Below are positions 7,944 to 16,180 of a stretch of DNA of 64,000 nucleotides, piece by piece (position 1 is the stretch's first letter; each line of letters starts with the position of its first letter). The stretch is from NCBI GenBank assembly GCA_963643225.1, contig CAVIIX010000002.1, forward strand, positions 1 through 64,000, written 5' to 3'. Position numbers and translations under genes: made by a program. The DNA is from UBA1258 sp963643225. Its GTDB lineage: Bacteria; Bacillota; Clostridia; Lachnospirales; Lachnospiraceae. Below the pieces are notes generated by a model. It saw nothing but the letters and a program-made list of their open reading frames with translations. It had not been told where the DNA came from and searched no databases.

Positions 7944-8930
7944 ATGATAGACGTAAGTCCTAAGCTTAAGATTGTGTATCTTATGAAGCTTTTTATGGAA
8001 AGGACGGATGACGACCATTCGGTTACAATGGCGGAAATTCGTGAATACCTTGATTCTGTGGGGATTAAGGCCGAAAGAAAAAGTATTTATTCAGACATAC
8101 AGCTTTTAAAGGATTATGGTCTTGATATTATCGGTGAACAATATGAAAGAGGGTATCACTATAAGCTTGCAAGCCGTAATTTCGAGCTTGCGGAATTAAA
8201 GCTTTTGGTAGACTCCGTTTCCTCAGCCAAATTTATAACCGAAAAGAAATCAAACGAGCTTATTAAAAAGATTGAGGGACTTGCAAGCAAATACGAAGCG
8301 TTAAAGCTTCAAAGACAGGTATTTGTGGGGGAAAGAATAAAATCTGAAAACGAGCAGATTCTTATTAATGTCGACGTACTGCATGCGGCAATTTCCAATA
8401 ATTCCACCATTAGATTTCAGTATTTTAACTGGAACAAAGATAAAAAGATGGAGCTTAGGCACGACGGTGCATTTTACGAAATGAGCCCCTGGGCATTAAC
8501 ACTTTCCGATGAAAATTATTATCTTGTAGCTTTTGATGACAAAGAAAACAAAATCAAATATTTCAGAGTAGATAAGATGCTTAAGATAAGCCTTACAGGA
8601 GAAATGCGAAAAGGTAAGGAGGAATTTAACCGCTTTGATATAGCGGCCTATTCCAAAAAACGCTTCCATATGTATGACGGTCCAGAAACCTTAGTGACAT
8701 TAAGATGTAAAAATTCCTATGCGGGAGTTATAATAGACCGTTTCGGAACGGACGTATCCTTAAGGAAAGTCAATGAAGATTTTTTTGAAGTAAAGGTAAA
8801 CGTAGCTGTCAGCAACCAGTTTTTAGGGTGGGTGCTTTCTATGAGTGAACACGTTAAAATAACGGCACCTAAAAGCGTAGTGGAACGCACAAAGGAATTA
8901 ATTAACACGATGAAGGAGCAGTATGGTTGA
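7944..8930 (+). CDS. WYL-domain transcriptional regulator
   Basis: A 328-residue regulator of the DeoR/YafY-like HTH plus WYL class. An N-terminal winged helix spans roughly residues 1-75 (LKIVYLMKLFMER, then AERKSIYSDIQLLKDYG as the recognition region). The WYL domain is at about residues 140-215 (IRFQYFNW, SPWALTLSDENYYLVAF), and a C-terminal WCX extension ends near LINTMKEQYG. WYL proteins bind small ligands or nucleic acid. AGGGGATGTGAT precedes the ATG and a TATAAT lies at about 7910-7915. It overlaps rsmJ by eight bases, so both are on one transcript; targets are unknown. Confidence 0.87.
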   Translation: MIDVSPKLKIVYLMKLFMERTDDDHSVTMAEIREYLDSVGIKAERKSIYSDIQLLKDYGLDIIGEQYERGYHYKLASRNFELAELKLLVDSVSSAKFITEKKSNELIKKIEGLASKYEALKLQRQVFVGERIKSENEQILINVDVLHAAISNNSTIRFQYFNWNKDKKMELRHDGAFYEMSPWALTLSDENYYLVAFDDKENKIKYFRVDKMLKISLTGEMRKGKEEFNRFDIAAYSKKRFHMYDGPETLVTLRCKNSYAGVIIDRFGTDVSLRKVNEDFFEVKVNVAVSNQFLGWVLSMSEHVKITAPKSVVERTKELINTMKEQYG

Positions 8931-9576
8931 GCTTGTAAATACAGATACAGGCATTTTCCTTACGGATGGGGAAATGAGCCTGTGTCTTGATTTTTCCAAG
9001 TCAAAGAATCGGCTTAAAATAAATAATTTAAACGGAGAGCTTTTAGTTAAGGCGGCTAAAATAAAAAACAGGGCAGAAGGGCTGACCCTGTTTGACGCAA
9101 CGGCAGGTCTTGGGGAAGATTCCTTACTCCTTGCGGCAGCAGGCTTTAACGTAAAGCTCTTTGAATACGATCCTTTTATATCAGCACTTTTAGAGGATGG
9201 TATGAAACGCGCCCTGGAAGATAATGAATTAAATCCGATTGTGTCAAGAATGGAACTTTTTAAAGAAAATTCCATTACGGGCATGAAAGCACTGGGTATT
9301 ACGCCGGATGTGATTTTGCTTGATCCCATGTTTCCTAAAAGGCAGAAATCCGGACTTATAAAGAAAAAATTTCAGCTGCTTCAAAAGCTTGAAAGCCCCT
9401 GTATCAATGAAAGTGAGCTTATTAATGCGGCACTTTTAATTAAACCTAAAAAGATAGTTATAAAAAGACCGCTTAATGCACCATTCTTAGGCAATGTAAA
9501 GCCTGACTATTCAATTGAAGGGAGCACAATAAGATTTGACTGTATTGTCAACGATATTCGTAATCCATTTCGCTGA
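8923..9576 (+). CDS. rsmJ: RsmJ-like 16S rRNA (guanine-N2) methyltransferase
   Basis: A 217-residue class I SAM methyltransferase. Motif I is DATAGLGEDSLLLA (near residues 63-76), followed by an acidic motif II (LFEYDP). The catalytic DPMFPKRQKSGLIKKK stretch closely follows the RsmJ pattern (DPMFPxxQKSAxxKK), and IKRP near the end also fits. RsmJ makes m2G1516 in 16S rRNA. AAGGAG lies before the ATG inside the end of the WYL gene. The last nine residues (VNDIRNPFR) are encoded by the terminal segment of a reverse-oriented repeat A copy, so its C-terminal tail is repeat-derived. The SAM-binding core is intact. Confidence 0.83.
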   Translation: MVELVNTDTGIFLTDGEMSLCLDFSKSKNRLKINNLNGELLVKAAKIKNRAEGLTLFDATAGLGEDSLLLAAAGFNVKLFEYDPFISALLEDGMKRALEDNELNPIVSRMELFKENSITGMKALGITPDVILLDPMFPKRQKSGLIKKKFQLLQKLESPCINESELINAALLIKPKKIVIKRPLNAPFLGNVKPDYSIEGSTIRFDCIVNDIRNPFR

Positions 9577-9622
9577 TTGCTAAAATAAAAGCGGCACTGC
9601 GTTCTCTAAAGCTTTTATAAAT
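9547..9622 (-). repeat. Shortened, diverged copy of repeat family A (minus strand)
   Basis: The forward strand reads GTCAACGATATTCGTAAT (9547-9564, two changes from the consensus complement), then a TTTCGCTGATTGC block, AAAAGCGGCACT, and GCTTTTATAAAT (9611-9622), the reverse of the family lead-in. Hairpins 1 and 2 are deleted. It begins inside rsmJ and supplies its stop codon. Confidence 0.75.
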
Positions 9623-9645
9623 CTTAATTGCTGCATCGGACAATA

Positions 9646-9672
9646 ACGAATCGGAATGTACGATTCCGATCG
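9646..9672. promoter_or_regulatory. Inverted repeat in front of the aldo/keto reductase gene
   Basis: ATCGGAAT and ATTCCGAT arms flank a GTACG centre (about 9650-9670), followed by CGT. It lies 32-58 bases before the start codon. It could be an operator or a leader hairpin; no T-run follows. Confidence 0.4.
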
Positions 9673-9703
9673 TATTAATAATAAGATAAACGGAGGTATT
9701 TTT

Positions 9704-10852
9704 ATGGAATCAATATTCAGAGACGAAAACAAAAAACTTGGCTTTGGGCTTATGAGGCTTCCTCTTTTAGATCCAAATGACGATTCATCAATTGATAAAG
9801 AGCTTACTAAAAAAATGGTAGATTCCTTTATCGAGCAGGGCTTTACCTATTTTGACACAGCCTGGATGTATTGCGGCTTTAAGAGTGAAGAAGCGATTAA
9901 AGAATGTCTTGTGGAAAGATATCCGCGTGAAGCCTATACCCTCACCACAAAGCTTCACTGTGGCTTTATAGAGACTCCAGATGATATGGACAAGGTTTTT
10001 AATAAACAGCTTGAAAAGACCGGGGTTGAATATTTTGATTATTATCTTGTGCACGACGTAGGAGAGAGCCATTATAAAAAATACACAGAATTTAAGACCT
10101 TTGAATGGCTTTCAAAGAAAAAGACAGCAGGCCTTGTAAGGCACATGGGTTTTTCCTATCACGACAAGGCAGATTTACTGGACAGAGTGCTTACAGAGCA
10201 TCCAGAGGTTGAATTTGTACAGCTTCAGTTAAACTACCTTGACTGGGAATCAGAGGCAATCCAGTCAAGAAAATGTTATGAGGTGTGTGTAAAGCACAAT
10301 AAGCCGGTAATCGTAATGGAGCCTGTAAAGGGCGGCACCTTAAGCAAGGTTCCAAAAAACGTTGCTGAACTATTTAAAAGCTACAATAAAGAAGCTTCTA
10401 TTTCTTCCTGGGCCATCCGTTTTGCAGCAAGCCAGCCTAACGTAAAGATGGTGCTCTCAGGTATGGGCAATATGGAAATGATGCTTGATAATACAGGCTA
10501 CATGAAGAATTTTAAGCCCTTAACCCAGGAAGAATTAAAGGTAGTAAAGGCAGCTACCGATTTGATTAACGGTACAATCGAGATACCCTGTACAGGCTGT
10601 TCCTATTGTACTGACGGCTGTCCTAAGAAGATACCGATTCCTAAATATTTTTCTTTATACAATGCTGAAAAGCAGGAGCTTATGGATAAGCCCTTCACAC
10701 CTCAGGGAGAATATTACTGGAATCTTGCAGACAGTCCTGAATTTGGAAAGGCAAGTGAATGTATTAAGTGCGGCAAGTGCGAAAAGGCCTGCCCTCAGCA
10801 TCTTCCGATAAGAGACTGGCTTATGAAGGTTTCTAAAGAATTTGAGGGGTAA
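9704..10852 (+). CDS. Aldo/keto reductase with C-terminal ferredoxin-type [4Fe-4S] domain
   Basis: A 382-residue enzyme with an N-terminal aldo/keto reductase TIM barrel (GFGLMRLPL; YFDTAWMY with the catalytic-type Asp/Tyr; later QLQLNYLDWE and VIVMEPVKGG). A C-terminal Fe-S region follows with CTGCSYCTDGCP and CIKCGKCEKACP, eight cysteines for two [4Fe-4S] clusters. This architecture is common in anaerobes, and the clusters suggest coupling of carbonyl reduction to ferredoxin. The longer reading from 9656 lacks a ribosome site, whereas GGAGG sits eight bases before the ATG at 9704. An AraC regulator starts four bases after its stop, which suggests an operon. Confidence 0.87.
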   Translation: MESIFRDENKKLGFGLMRLPLLDPNDDSSIDKELTKKMVDSFIEQGFTYFDTAWMYCGFKSEEAIKECLVERYPREAYTLTTKLHCGFIETPDDMDKVFNKQLEKTGVEYFDYYLVHDVGESHYKKYTEFKTFEWLSKKKTAGLVRHMGFSYHDKADLLDRVLTEHPEVEFVQLQLNYLDWESEAIQSRKCYEVCVKHNKPVIVMEPVKGGTLSKVPKNVAELFKSYNKEASISSWAIRFAASQPNVKMVLSGMGNMEMMLDNTGYMKNFKPLTQEELKVVKAATDLINGTIEIPCTGCSYCTDGCPKKIPIPKYFSLYNAEKQELMDKPFTPQGEYYWNLADSPEFGKASECIKCGKCEKACPQHLPIRDWLMKVSKEFEG

Positions 10853-10855
10853 TAT

Positions 10856-11701
10856 ATGAGATACATTAACATTCCGGAAGGCGGCCCTCTGACCCATTCA
10901 ATATGCGGCAGGATGGTAAGCCCAGACGGGTTTTTGCATCATAAGCGCTCCATGCAGTGGAATGTTTTGGTAATCGTATTAAGCGGCGTGTTCCACATTG
11001 CGGCTAACGGCGTTGAATATGACGTGCACAAGGGTGAATACATTTTTTTGAGAGCCGGGGAAACCCATTTTGGCACAAAGCCTTCAACGGGACGTCTTGA
11101 ATATATGTGGGCTCACTTTGCGGGAGAAGCCCCCTTTGATGTATGCGACAGTGGCAAAAGAAACGGCTTTGACTTCCCTGAAAAGGGAGAAATAAAGACA
11201 TCTTCCCGTACGGCAGAGCTTTTTCATCAGTTATCGGATCTGACTCTTGATACAGATTCAAAATGTGAATCCTTGATGGCAGATTATGCAGTAAGCATGC
11301 TGCTATTATCGGTTGCAGATGCCTATGCAAAATCCTTTAAAAAAGAGGATGACGTACCGGCAGGTATCGCGGCTGTGGCAGAGTGGATAAGAGAAAATTA
11401 TAACTCAGCTTTTGATGTAAAAAAGCTTGCGGAATTGTTCGGATATCAGGCAGATTATTTGTCTTCGCTGTTTAGAAAAACCATGAAGGTATCGATAACC
11501 GAATATACCAAAAATATCAGGCTTTCAATGGCCAAGCTGATGCTTTCAAACTATAACCTCAATATATGTGAAATAGCCTGGTCAAACGGCTTTCACGATG
11601 AGAAATATTTCATGAAGATATTTAAAGCGGAGGTAGGCATGACTCCAAGCGAATATAAAAAAGCCTTCGGAAAACAGTTATTAATCGAAACAAACGAATA
11701 A
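10856..11701 (+). CDS. AraC-family transcriptional regulator with N-terminal cupin
   Basis: A 281-residue regulator. Residues about 20-100 form a cupin-like ligand domain (VHKGEYIFLRAGETHFG), and residues about 178-278 form a double helix-turn-helix AraC domain (FDVKKLAELFGYQADYLSSLF and ICEIAWSNGFHDEKYFMKIF, ending in GMTPSEYKKAF). It likely senses a sugar. Placement right after the Fe-S aldo/keto reductase and tail-to-tail with the GH127 gene makes arabinose-type ligands plausible, but this is inference. Only a short gap with GAGGGG separates it from the upstream gene. Confidence 0.88.
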   Translation: MRYINIPEGGPLTHSICGRMVSPDGFLHHKRSMQWNVLVIVLSGVFHIAANGVEYDVHKGEYIFLRAGETHFGTKPSTGRLEYMWAHFAGEAPFDVCDSGKRNGFDFPEKGEIKTSSRTAELFHQLSDLTLDTDSKCESLMADYAVSMLLLSVADAYAKSFKKEDDVPAGIAAVAEWIRENYNSAFDVKKLAELFGYQADYLSSLFRKTMKVSITEYTKNIRLSMAKLMLSNYNLNICEIAWSNGFHDEKYFMKIFKAEVGMTPSEYKKAFGKQLLIETNE

Positions 11702-11709
11702 AAAGAAAA

Positions 11710-11748
11710 AAACGGATTAAGATGCTTCTTAATCCGTTTTCTTTAGGC
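11710..11748. terminator. Bidirectional terminator between convergent genes
   Basis: Twelve-base-pair stem AAACGGATTAAG/CTTAATCCGTTT (11710-11739). It is flanked by A-rich sequence on the left and TTTTCTTT on the right, so it can serve both the AraC gene and the GH127 gene. Confidence 0.88.
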
Positions 11749-11756
11749 TGGTTTGG

Positions 11757-13577
11757 TTATTTGATTGGCATATACATGGTATATGTTTCATCTGTAATGT
11801 CGTAGAGAGGAATGAGACTTATCTCTCCCTTTGCAGACATAAGCCTGTAATTTGACTGAAGCCATGGATATGTCAGGTAGGTGTGCTCCGTTACATGCTT
11901 AACACGGCCAAGATTCAAGGATAGATCACTGTCATAATCCGTGTTGATGGCCGCAAGCACTATTGGCCCCTCAAGCAAGGCGGCGTAATTTGGATTATCC
12001 GGTAAAGGACTTAAGCGAAGGGAAGCATTAAAATAAATTGAAATGATGTCATCTGTCCAGTCCTTTGTTATAACAAGATAATTGTTTTCTGTTTTATATT
12101 CGGCACCAAAATTTTTAAAATCCTTACCGTTAATTGAAACAACGGGCTTTGAATTTACCCATTCGGGAATTCTGAATTTGAGTGTTTTCTTTCCTCCTGT
12201 TACATTGAATTTTAAAAGCCATCTGGACATTTCGCTTGTGTCGTTTTCATCAAAAAAAGCCTTGTCGTTATAATATTTCATGTCTGGAGTCTGGCTTATT
12301 TTAAAGTCATTTTCTTCATATTCAGAAGGTATGTACTGAGATATGATGAGTTCTTTTCCATCCTCTGAAGGGTAGTAGGTAAGCTTAGTATAAAGAGTAT
12401 GGGCCTGTACCATTGTGCCGTAACAGCACCAGAAATCCCTGGTTTTGGAGCCCCATTTCTTTTTACAGGCCTGGGACATGGGAAGAAAGTAAGTGGGAAG
12501 CCCGGTGTTTTTATTTTGCTGTGTCAGAAAGGCGTTGTATAAATTCTTTTCAATGTAATCGCCGTATTCTGAGCTTCCGGTAAATTTTAATAAATAAGAG
12601 GCCAGGCGCACCATGTTATAGGCTGTACAGAATTCCTGGTTTCTGTCTCCCCTGTATTCGTTGTTAAGATGAGGCGGTACCCAGTATTCTCCGGCTCCCT
12701 GTCCGCCTGTTGCATAGGCATCACGGTCGGTTACAGCGCATTTCCAGAAGGCCTTTGCAATGTCGAGCCAGGCTTCGTCTTTGGTAACCTCATACATTTT
12801 GCAGGCGCCCTGAGCATGAGGAATGCTTGCATTCATATGCGTGTTTGTCAACGGATCAAGACCGTTTAAAAGCTTTCTAAATAAGGACTGATTGCTGTAG
12901 CGTTCTGCCAAAATTAAATAGTCATTATCCTGAGTGAGTTCATATAAAAGAGCCCAGGCTTCAAGCATGCCGCCTTCTTCGCCACTGTAGACTGCGTGGG
13001 GATTTTTCTTTTGCATATCAAGAGTCCAGATTAAATACCACTGCTTTAATCCTTCAAGCACCTCTAAGGCTTCAGTAATACCTGCATATCTGTAGGCATC
13101 CGTAAGTCCCATGATGGTTTTATGCATCGTGTACTGGGGGCTCCAGACATATTCGTTTTTTTCTAATTTATCAAAATATTTTTCGGGTATTGAACCTGCC
13201 CATTTGCCGCCGTTAAGCTTCTGACATCTTTTTAATTCCTTTACTATAAATATGAGACGTTCCTTTAATTCGGAAGTTTCGTAATCAAAGTCGTCTTTTT
13301 TCTGCACCGTAGAGAGTAATGCTGCTGCCGACATCCAGTGCCCCAAAAAATGGCCTCTTAACTGGCATGTGGGAGCTTCCCATCCCCAATGTAAATAAGA
13401 GGAATCCGGATCGTCTAAAACCTGAAGCTCAGGAAGTACGATTCCTGCCTCAGTATAGAAGTTTTGAAGCAGTGCGATTGGATTCAAAGACAGTAGATAT
13501 TTCTTATTTAAAGTAGCACGTTCGCTGAACAGCCCATGAAGCAGATTTACTGTTCCTGTTGCAGTTTCCTTAAGCAT
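11757..13577 (-). CDS. GH127-type glycoside hydrolase (beta-L-arabinofuranosidase family, DUF1680)
   Basis: A 606-residue cytoplasmic enzyme with no signal peptide. The core is an alpha/alpha barrel (HWMSAAALL, WSPQYTMHKTIMGL, EEGGMLEAWALLYELT) followed by a beta-sandwich. The Zn-cysteine active site known from HypBA1 is visible: the E-x-C pair is Glu315/Cys317 (NQEFCTAYN) and the CC pair is Cys384/Cys385 (DFWCCYGT). This supports retaining beta-L-arabinofuranosidase or a related GH127/146 activity. The start at 13577 has GGAGGTCAAC directly upstream. It is divergent from a sugar ABC transporter that probably brings in its arabino-oligosaccharide substrate. Confidence 0.85.
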   Translation of the reverse strand: MLKETATGTVNLLHGLFSERATLNKKYLLSLNPIALLQNFYTEAGIVLPELQVLDDPDSSYLHWGWEAPTCQLRGHFLGHWMSAAALLSTVQKKDDFDYETSELKERLIFIVKELKRCQKLNGGKWAGSIPEKYFDKLEKNEYVWSPQYTMHKTIMGLTDAYRYAGITEALEVLEGLKQWYLIWTLDMQKKNPHAVYSGEEGGMLEAWALLYELTQDNDYLILAERYSNQSLFRKLLNGLDPLTNTHMNASIPHAQGACKMYEVTKDEAWLDIAKAFWKCAVTDRDAYATGGQGAGEYWVPPHLNNEYRGDRNQEFCTAYNMVRLASYLLKFTGSSEYGDYIEKNLYNAFLTQQNKNTGLPTYFLPMSQACKKKWGSKTRDFWCCYGTMVQAHTLYTKLTYYPSEDGKELIISQYIPSEYEENDFKISQTPDMKYYNDKAFFDENDTSEMSRWLLKFNVTGGKKTLKFRIPEWVNSKPVVSINGKDFKNFGAEYKTENNYLVITKDWTDDIISIYFNASLRLSPLPDNPNYAALLEGPIVLAAINTDYDSDLSLNLGRVKHVTEHTYLTYPWLQSNYRLMSAKGEISLIPLYDITDETYTMYMPIK

Positions 13578-13771
13578 GTTGACCTCCGAAAACGATTGAA
13601 AAATTTTATTTGTTGTACAGAAATTATAATAAACCATGTATTGCTTTCATAGTGAAGAAAACTTTAAACTGGTGGAAAAAACTTTGATGTGTCGAAAAAA
13701 CATATTGATAAACAGATGATTAATTGCTAATATGGCATTGCTGAGATACATTTTTCAAAAGGAGGAAAATT
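13578..13771. promoter_or_regulatory. Divergent control region between GH127 gene and sugar ABC operon
   Basis: On the minus strand a TATAAT (13628-13623) could drive the GH127 gene. CGAAAACGATT at 13587-13597 resembles a LacI/CcpA-type half operator and recurs at 17247-17257 and, inverted, at 53513-53523. On the plus strand TTGATA (13705-13710), a 17-base spacer and TAATAT (13728-13733) form the ABC promoter. Confidence 0.6.
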
Positions 13772-15169
13772 ATGAAAAAAAAGCTCATAGCATTAACAAT
13801 GGCAGCAGTTATGGTAGCCTCACTTGCAGGCTGCGGAAGCGCTGCAACATCAACACCTGATACAGCTTCAGAGTCTACAACATCCAAGACTGAAGTAGCT
13901 GCAACAGGTGATTCAACAGCAACGGGTTACACAGGAGAAATCACTTACATGCATTTCTCAACATCTGAAGAAGCTGACGGTAACGGTGGCTCAGACGGAC
14001 ACAGAACAATGATTGCCAACTTCAAGGCTAATCATCCTGAAATTACCTTAACAGAAGAAATCCTTAACAACGGCGATTACAAGACACAGATTGCTACTTA
14101 TGCAGCAGCTGGTGAATTACCCGATGTTTTCTTATTACAGGGTATGAACACAATCAGCTGGGTAGAGCAGGGCTTGGTTGTTGATTTAACAGATTCAATC
14201 CTTACATCTCCCTACAAGGATTCCTACAACATGGACTACCTTGTTCCTTTCACAGTAGAAGGCAAATATTACGGCTATCCCGTATTAACCGGCGGTACCT
14301 GTACAGTAGTTGTTTACGATGCAGCTCTTTGGAAGGAAGCAGGCTTTGATTCCTTCCCCACTACATGGGATGAAGTTGAACAGGCTAAGACATATTTTGA
14401 TTCCATCGGCATCGATACACTTGGCTTTGGTAACAGCGGACAGTGGAACTTAAACTCTGACTTCGTATCCTGTCTTGGTTATCAGTACACCGGTACAGAA
14501 TGGTTCTCAAACATTATCGCAGGCAACGGCAAGGCTTCTTTCACAGATCCTGAATTCGTAGCAGCTTTAACAGAGACTCAGTACCTCTTCCATGACGCAG
14601 GTTTATTCAACAAAGACTTCAACTCAATTACTAACGAGTCTGCAAGAGAATATTACATCTCTGGCGACTGTGCAGCTTATATCTGTGGTAACTGGGACGT
14701 AGACTACATCAGAGCTAACCTTGACGAAGAAAAGCTTGCAAACACAAAGTTTGCAGTTCTTCCTAAGGCAGCAGACGCTACAAATTATGAAAAGTTCCAG
14801 AACATCGGTCTTGGTTATGCAGTAGCTATCAATTCAAAGGTTGCTGAAGATCCTGAAAAGCTTGCAGCTTGTATCGAACTTGCTCAGTACTTAACAGGTC
14901 CTGACTTTGCAGCATACGTTGGTGAAAATTATGCACTCGGCGGCTTCTGTGCAGGCGAATTTGACTTAAGCGCATTTTCACAGTTCCAGATCGACTTCTA
15001 CAACTTCTCTTATGTAGACAATAAGGGCTGTGAAATTTATGACTCTTACGTTGACAACTCTGTATGGAGTGTTCTTAATACTGAAATGCAGGAAATGGTT
15101 AACGGAGACAAGACTCCTGCTGAAGTAGCAGCAGATACCCAGGCAGCTTATGAAGAATGGTGCAAATAA
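13772..15169 (+). CDS. Sugar ABC transporter substrate-binding lipoprotein
   Basis: A 465-residue extracellular binding protein of solute-binding family 1. The signal peptide ends in LAGC (Cys21), followed by a Ser/Thr-rich linker. Family features include a periplasmic-binding pattern from TYMHFSTSEEADG onward, PDVFLLQG, and a C-terminal EMQEMVNGDKTPAEVAADTQAAYEEW helix region. It captures an oligosaccharide for the two permeases downstream; the GH127 gene across the divergent promoter points to arabino-oligosaccharides. A strong terminator directly after the gene should raise its dosage above the permeases. AAAGGAGG precedes the ATG. Confidence 0.9.
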   Translation: MKKKLIALTMAAVMVASLAGCGSAATSTPDTASESTTSKTEVAATGDSTATGYTGEITYMHFSTSEEADGNGGSDGHRTMIANFKANHPEITLTEEILNNGDYKTQIATYAAAGELPDVFLLQGMNTISWVEQGLVVDLTDSILTSPYKDSYNMDYLVPFTVEGKYYGYPVLTGGTCTVVVYDAALWKEAGFDSFPTTWDEVEQAKTYFDSIGIDTLGFGNSGQWNLNSDFVSCLGYQYTGTEWFSNIIAGNGKASFTDPEFVAALTETQYLFHDAGLFNKDFNSITNESAREYYISGDCAAYICGNWDVDYIRANLDEEKLANTKFAVLPKAADATNYEKFQNIGLGYAVAINSKVAEDPEKLAACIELAQYLTGPDFAAYVGENYALGGFCAGEFDLSAFSQFQIDFYNFSYVDNKGCEIYDSYVDNSVWSVLNTEMQEMVNGDKTPAEVAADTQAAYEEWCK

Positions 15170-15191
15170 CGATTATTAAGTTTTAAAAAAG

Positions 15192-15228
15192 CTTTCGGGG
15201 CAGGATTTCCCTGTTCCGAAAGTTTTTT
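15192..15228 (+). terminator. Intrinsic terminator/attenuator between binding protein and permeases
   Basis: Stem CTTTCGGGGCAGG/CCTGTTCCGAAAG followed by six T. It lies between co-directional genes of one operon, so read-through is presumably partial. Confidence 0.85.
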
Positions 15229-15273
15229 AATATTAGGATATAAATTAAGTAATTACGGTTTGGAGGGTTTATT

Positions 15274-16179
15274 ATGCTTAATGCAATCAAACCTAAAGGT
15301 AGGGTTATTTTCAGCTATCTGCTTATACCTGTTGCATTATATTTATTTACGGTATTTGCACCCTTAGTGGCAGCTCTTTATTACAGCTTCTTTGAATGGA
15401 AAACAGGACCTGCAAAAAGCTTTAACGGGCTTGATAATTATATACAGTTAATTCACGATAAAACCTTTTGGGCGTCCTTCGGACACAACCTTTATCTTGT
15501 GTTTGTGTGTATCATAGGCCAGATAGGTATCGCTTTTATTTTAGTACTTTTCATTAATTCAAAAAGCGCTAAATGCAAAGGAATCCACAGAACCTTCGGC
15601 TTTTTCCCAAGCACAATATCTGCTGTATGTATAGGTTTTATCTGGACAATGGTATACGACTATAAGCGTGGTATCATTAACTGGTTTTTAAAGGTAACGG
15701 GACATGCTGATTCAATTCAGGAATGGCTCAATTTAAACGGTGATGATGTAGGCAAAATGATGCTTATAGTATCAATTCCGCTTATATGGCAGTACATAGG
15801 ATATTACATGGTAATCCTTCTTTCTGCAGTTGCATCAATTGACTCGGAAGTGCTTGAGTCTGCCGAAATCGACGGAGCTAATGGTTTCCAGAAGGCTAGA
15901 TATATTACACTTCCTTTAATAAAGAACACATTGCTTGTATGTATTACTCTCTGTATTGCGGGTAACATGAAGGCTTTTGATAATATTTTCGTTATGACAA
16001 AGGGCGGACCCGGATATGCCACCATGGTTATGGCACTTTACGGCTACAAGGTTTCTTTTGAACAGAATAACCTTGGATATGGTAACTGTATATCTGTCGG
16101 AATCTTTATACTGTCCCTTACAGTTATAGGTGGTTCACGTCTTATTCTGAATCATTTGACGAAAGAAAAGGAGGACTGA
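15274..16179 (+). CDS. Sugar ABC transporter permease (MalF/UgpA type)
   Basis: A 301-residue membrane protein with six predicted helices, beginning YLLIPVALYLFTVFAPLVAALYYSFFEW in pieces. The cytoplasmic EAA loop reads ESAEIDGANGFQKARYITLPL, which contacts the ATPase. It pairs with the next gene (one-base gap). No ATPase is encoded in the operon, so a shared MsmX/UgpC-type protein must power it. GGAGGG lies before the ATG. Confidence 0.92.
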   Translation: MLNAIKPKGRVIFSYLLIPVALYLFTVFAPLVAALYYSFFEWKTGPAKSFNGLDNYIQLIHDKTFWASFGHNLYLVFVCIIGQIGIAFILVLFINSKSAKCKGIHRTFGFFPSTISAVCIGFIWTMVYDYKRGIINWFLKVTGHADSIQEWLNLNGDDVGKMMLIVSIPLIWQYIGYYMVILLSAVASIDSEVLESAEIDGANGFQKARYITLPLIKNTLLVCITLCIAGNMKAFDNIFVMTKGGPGYATMVMALYGYKVSFEQNNLGYGNCISVGIFILSLTVIGGSRLILNHLTKEKED

Positions 16180-16180
16180 A

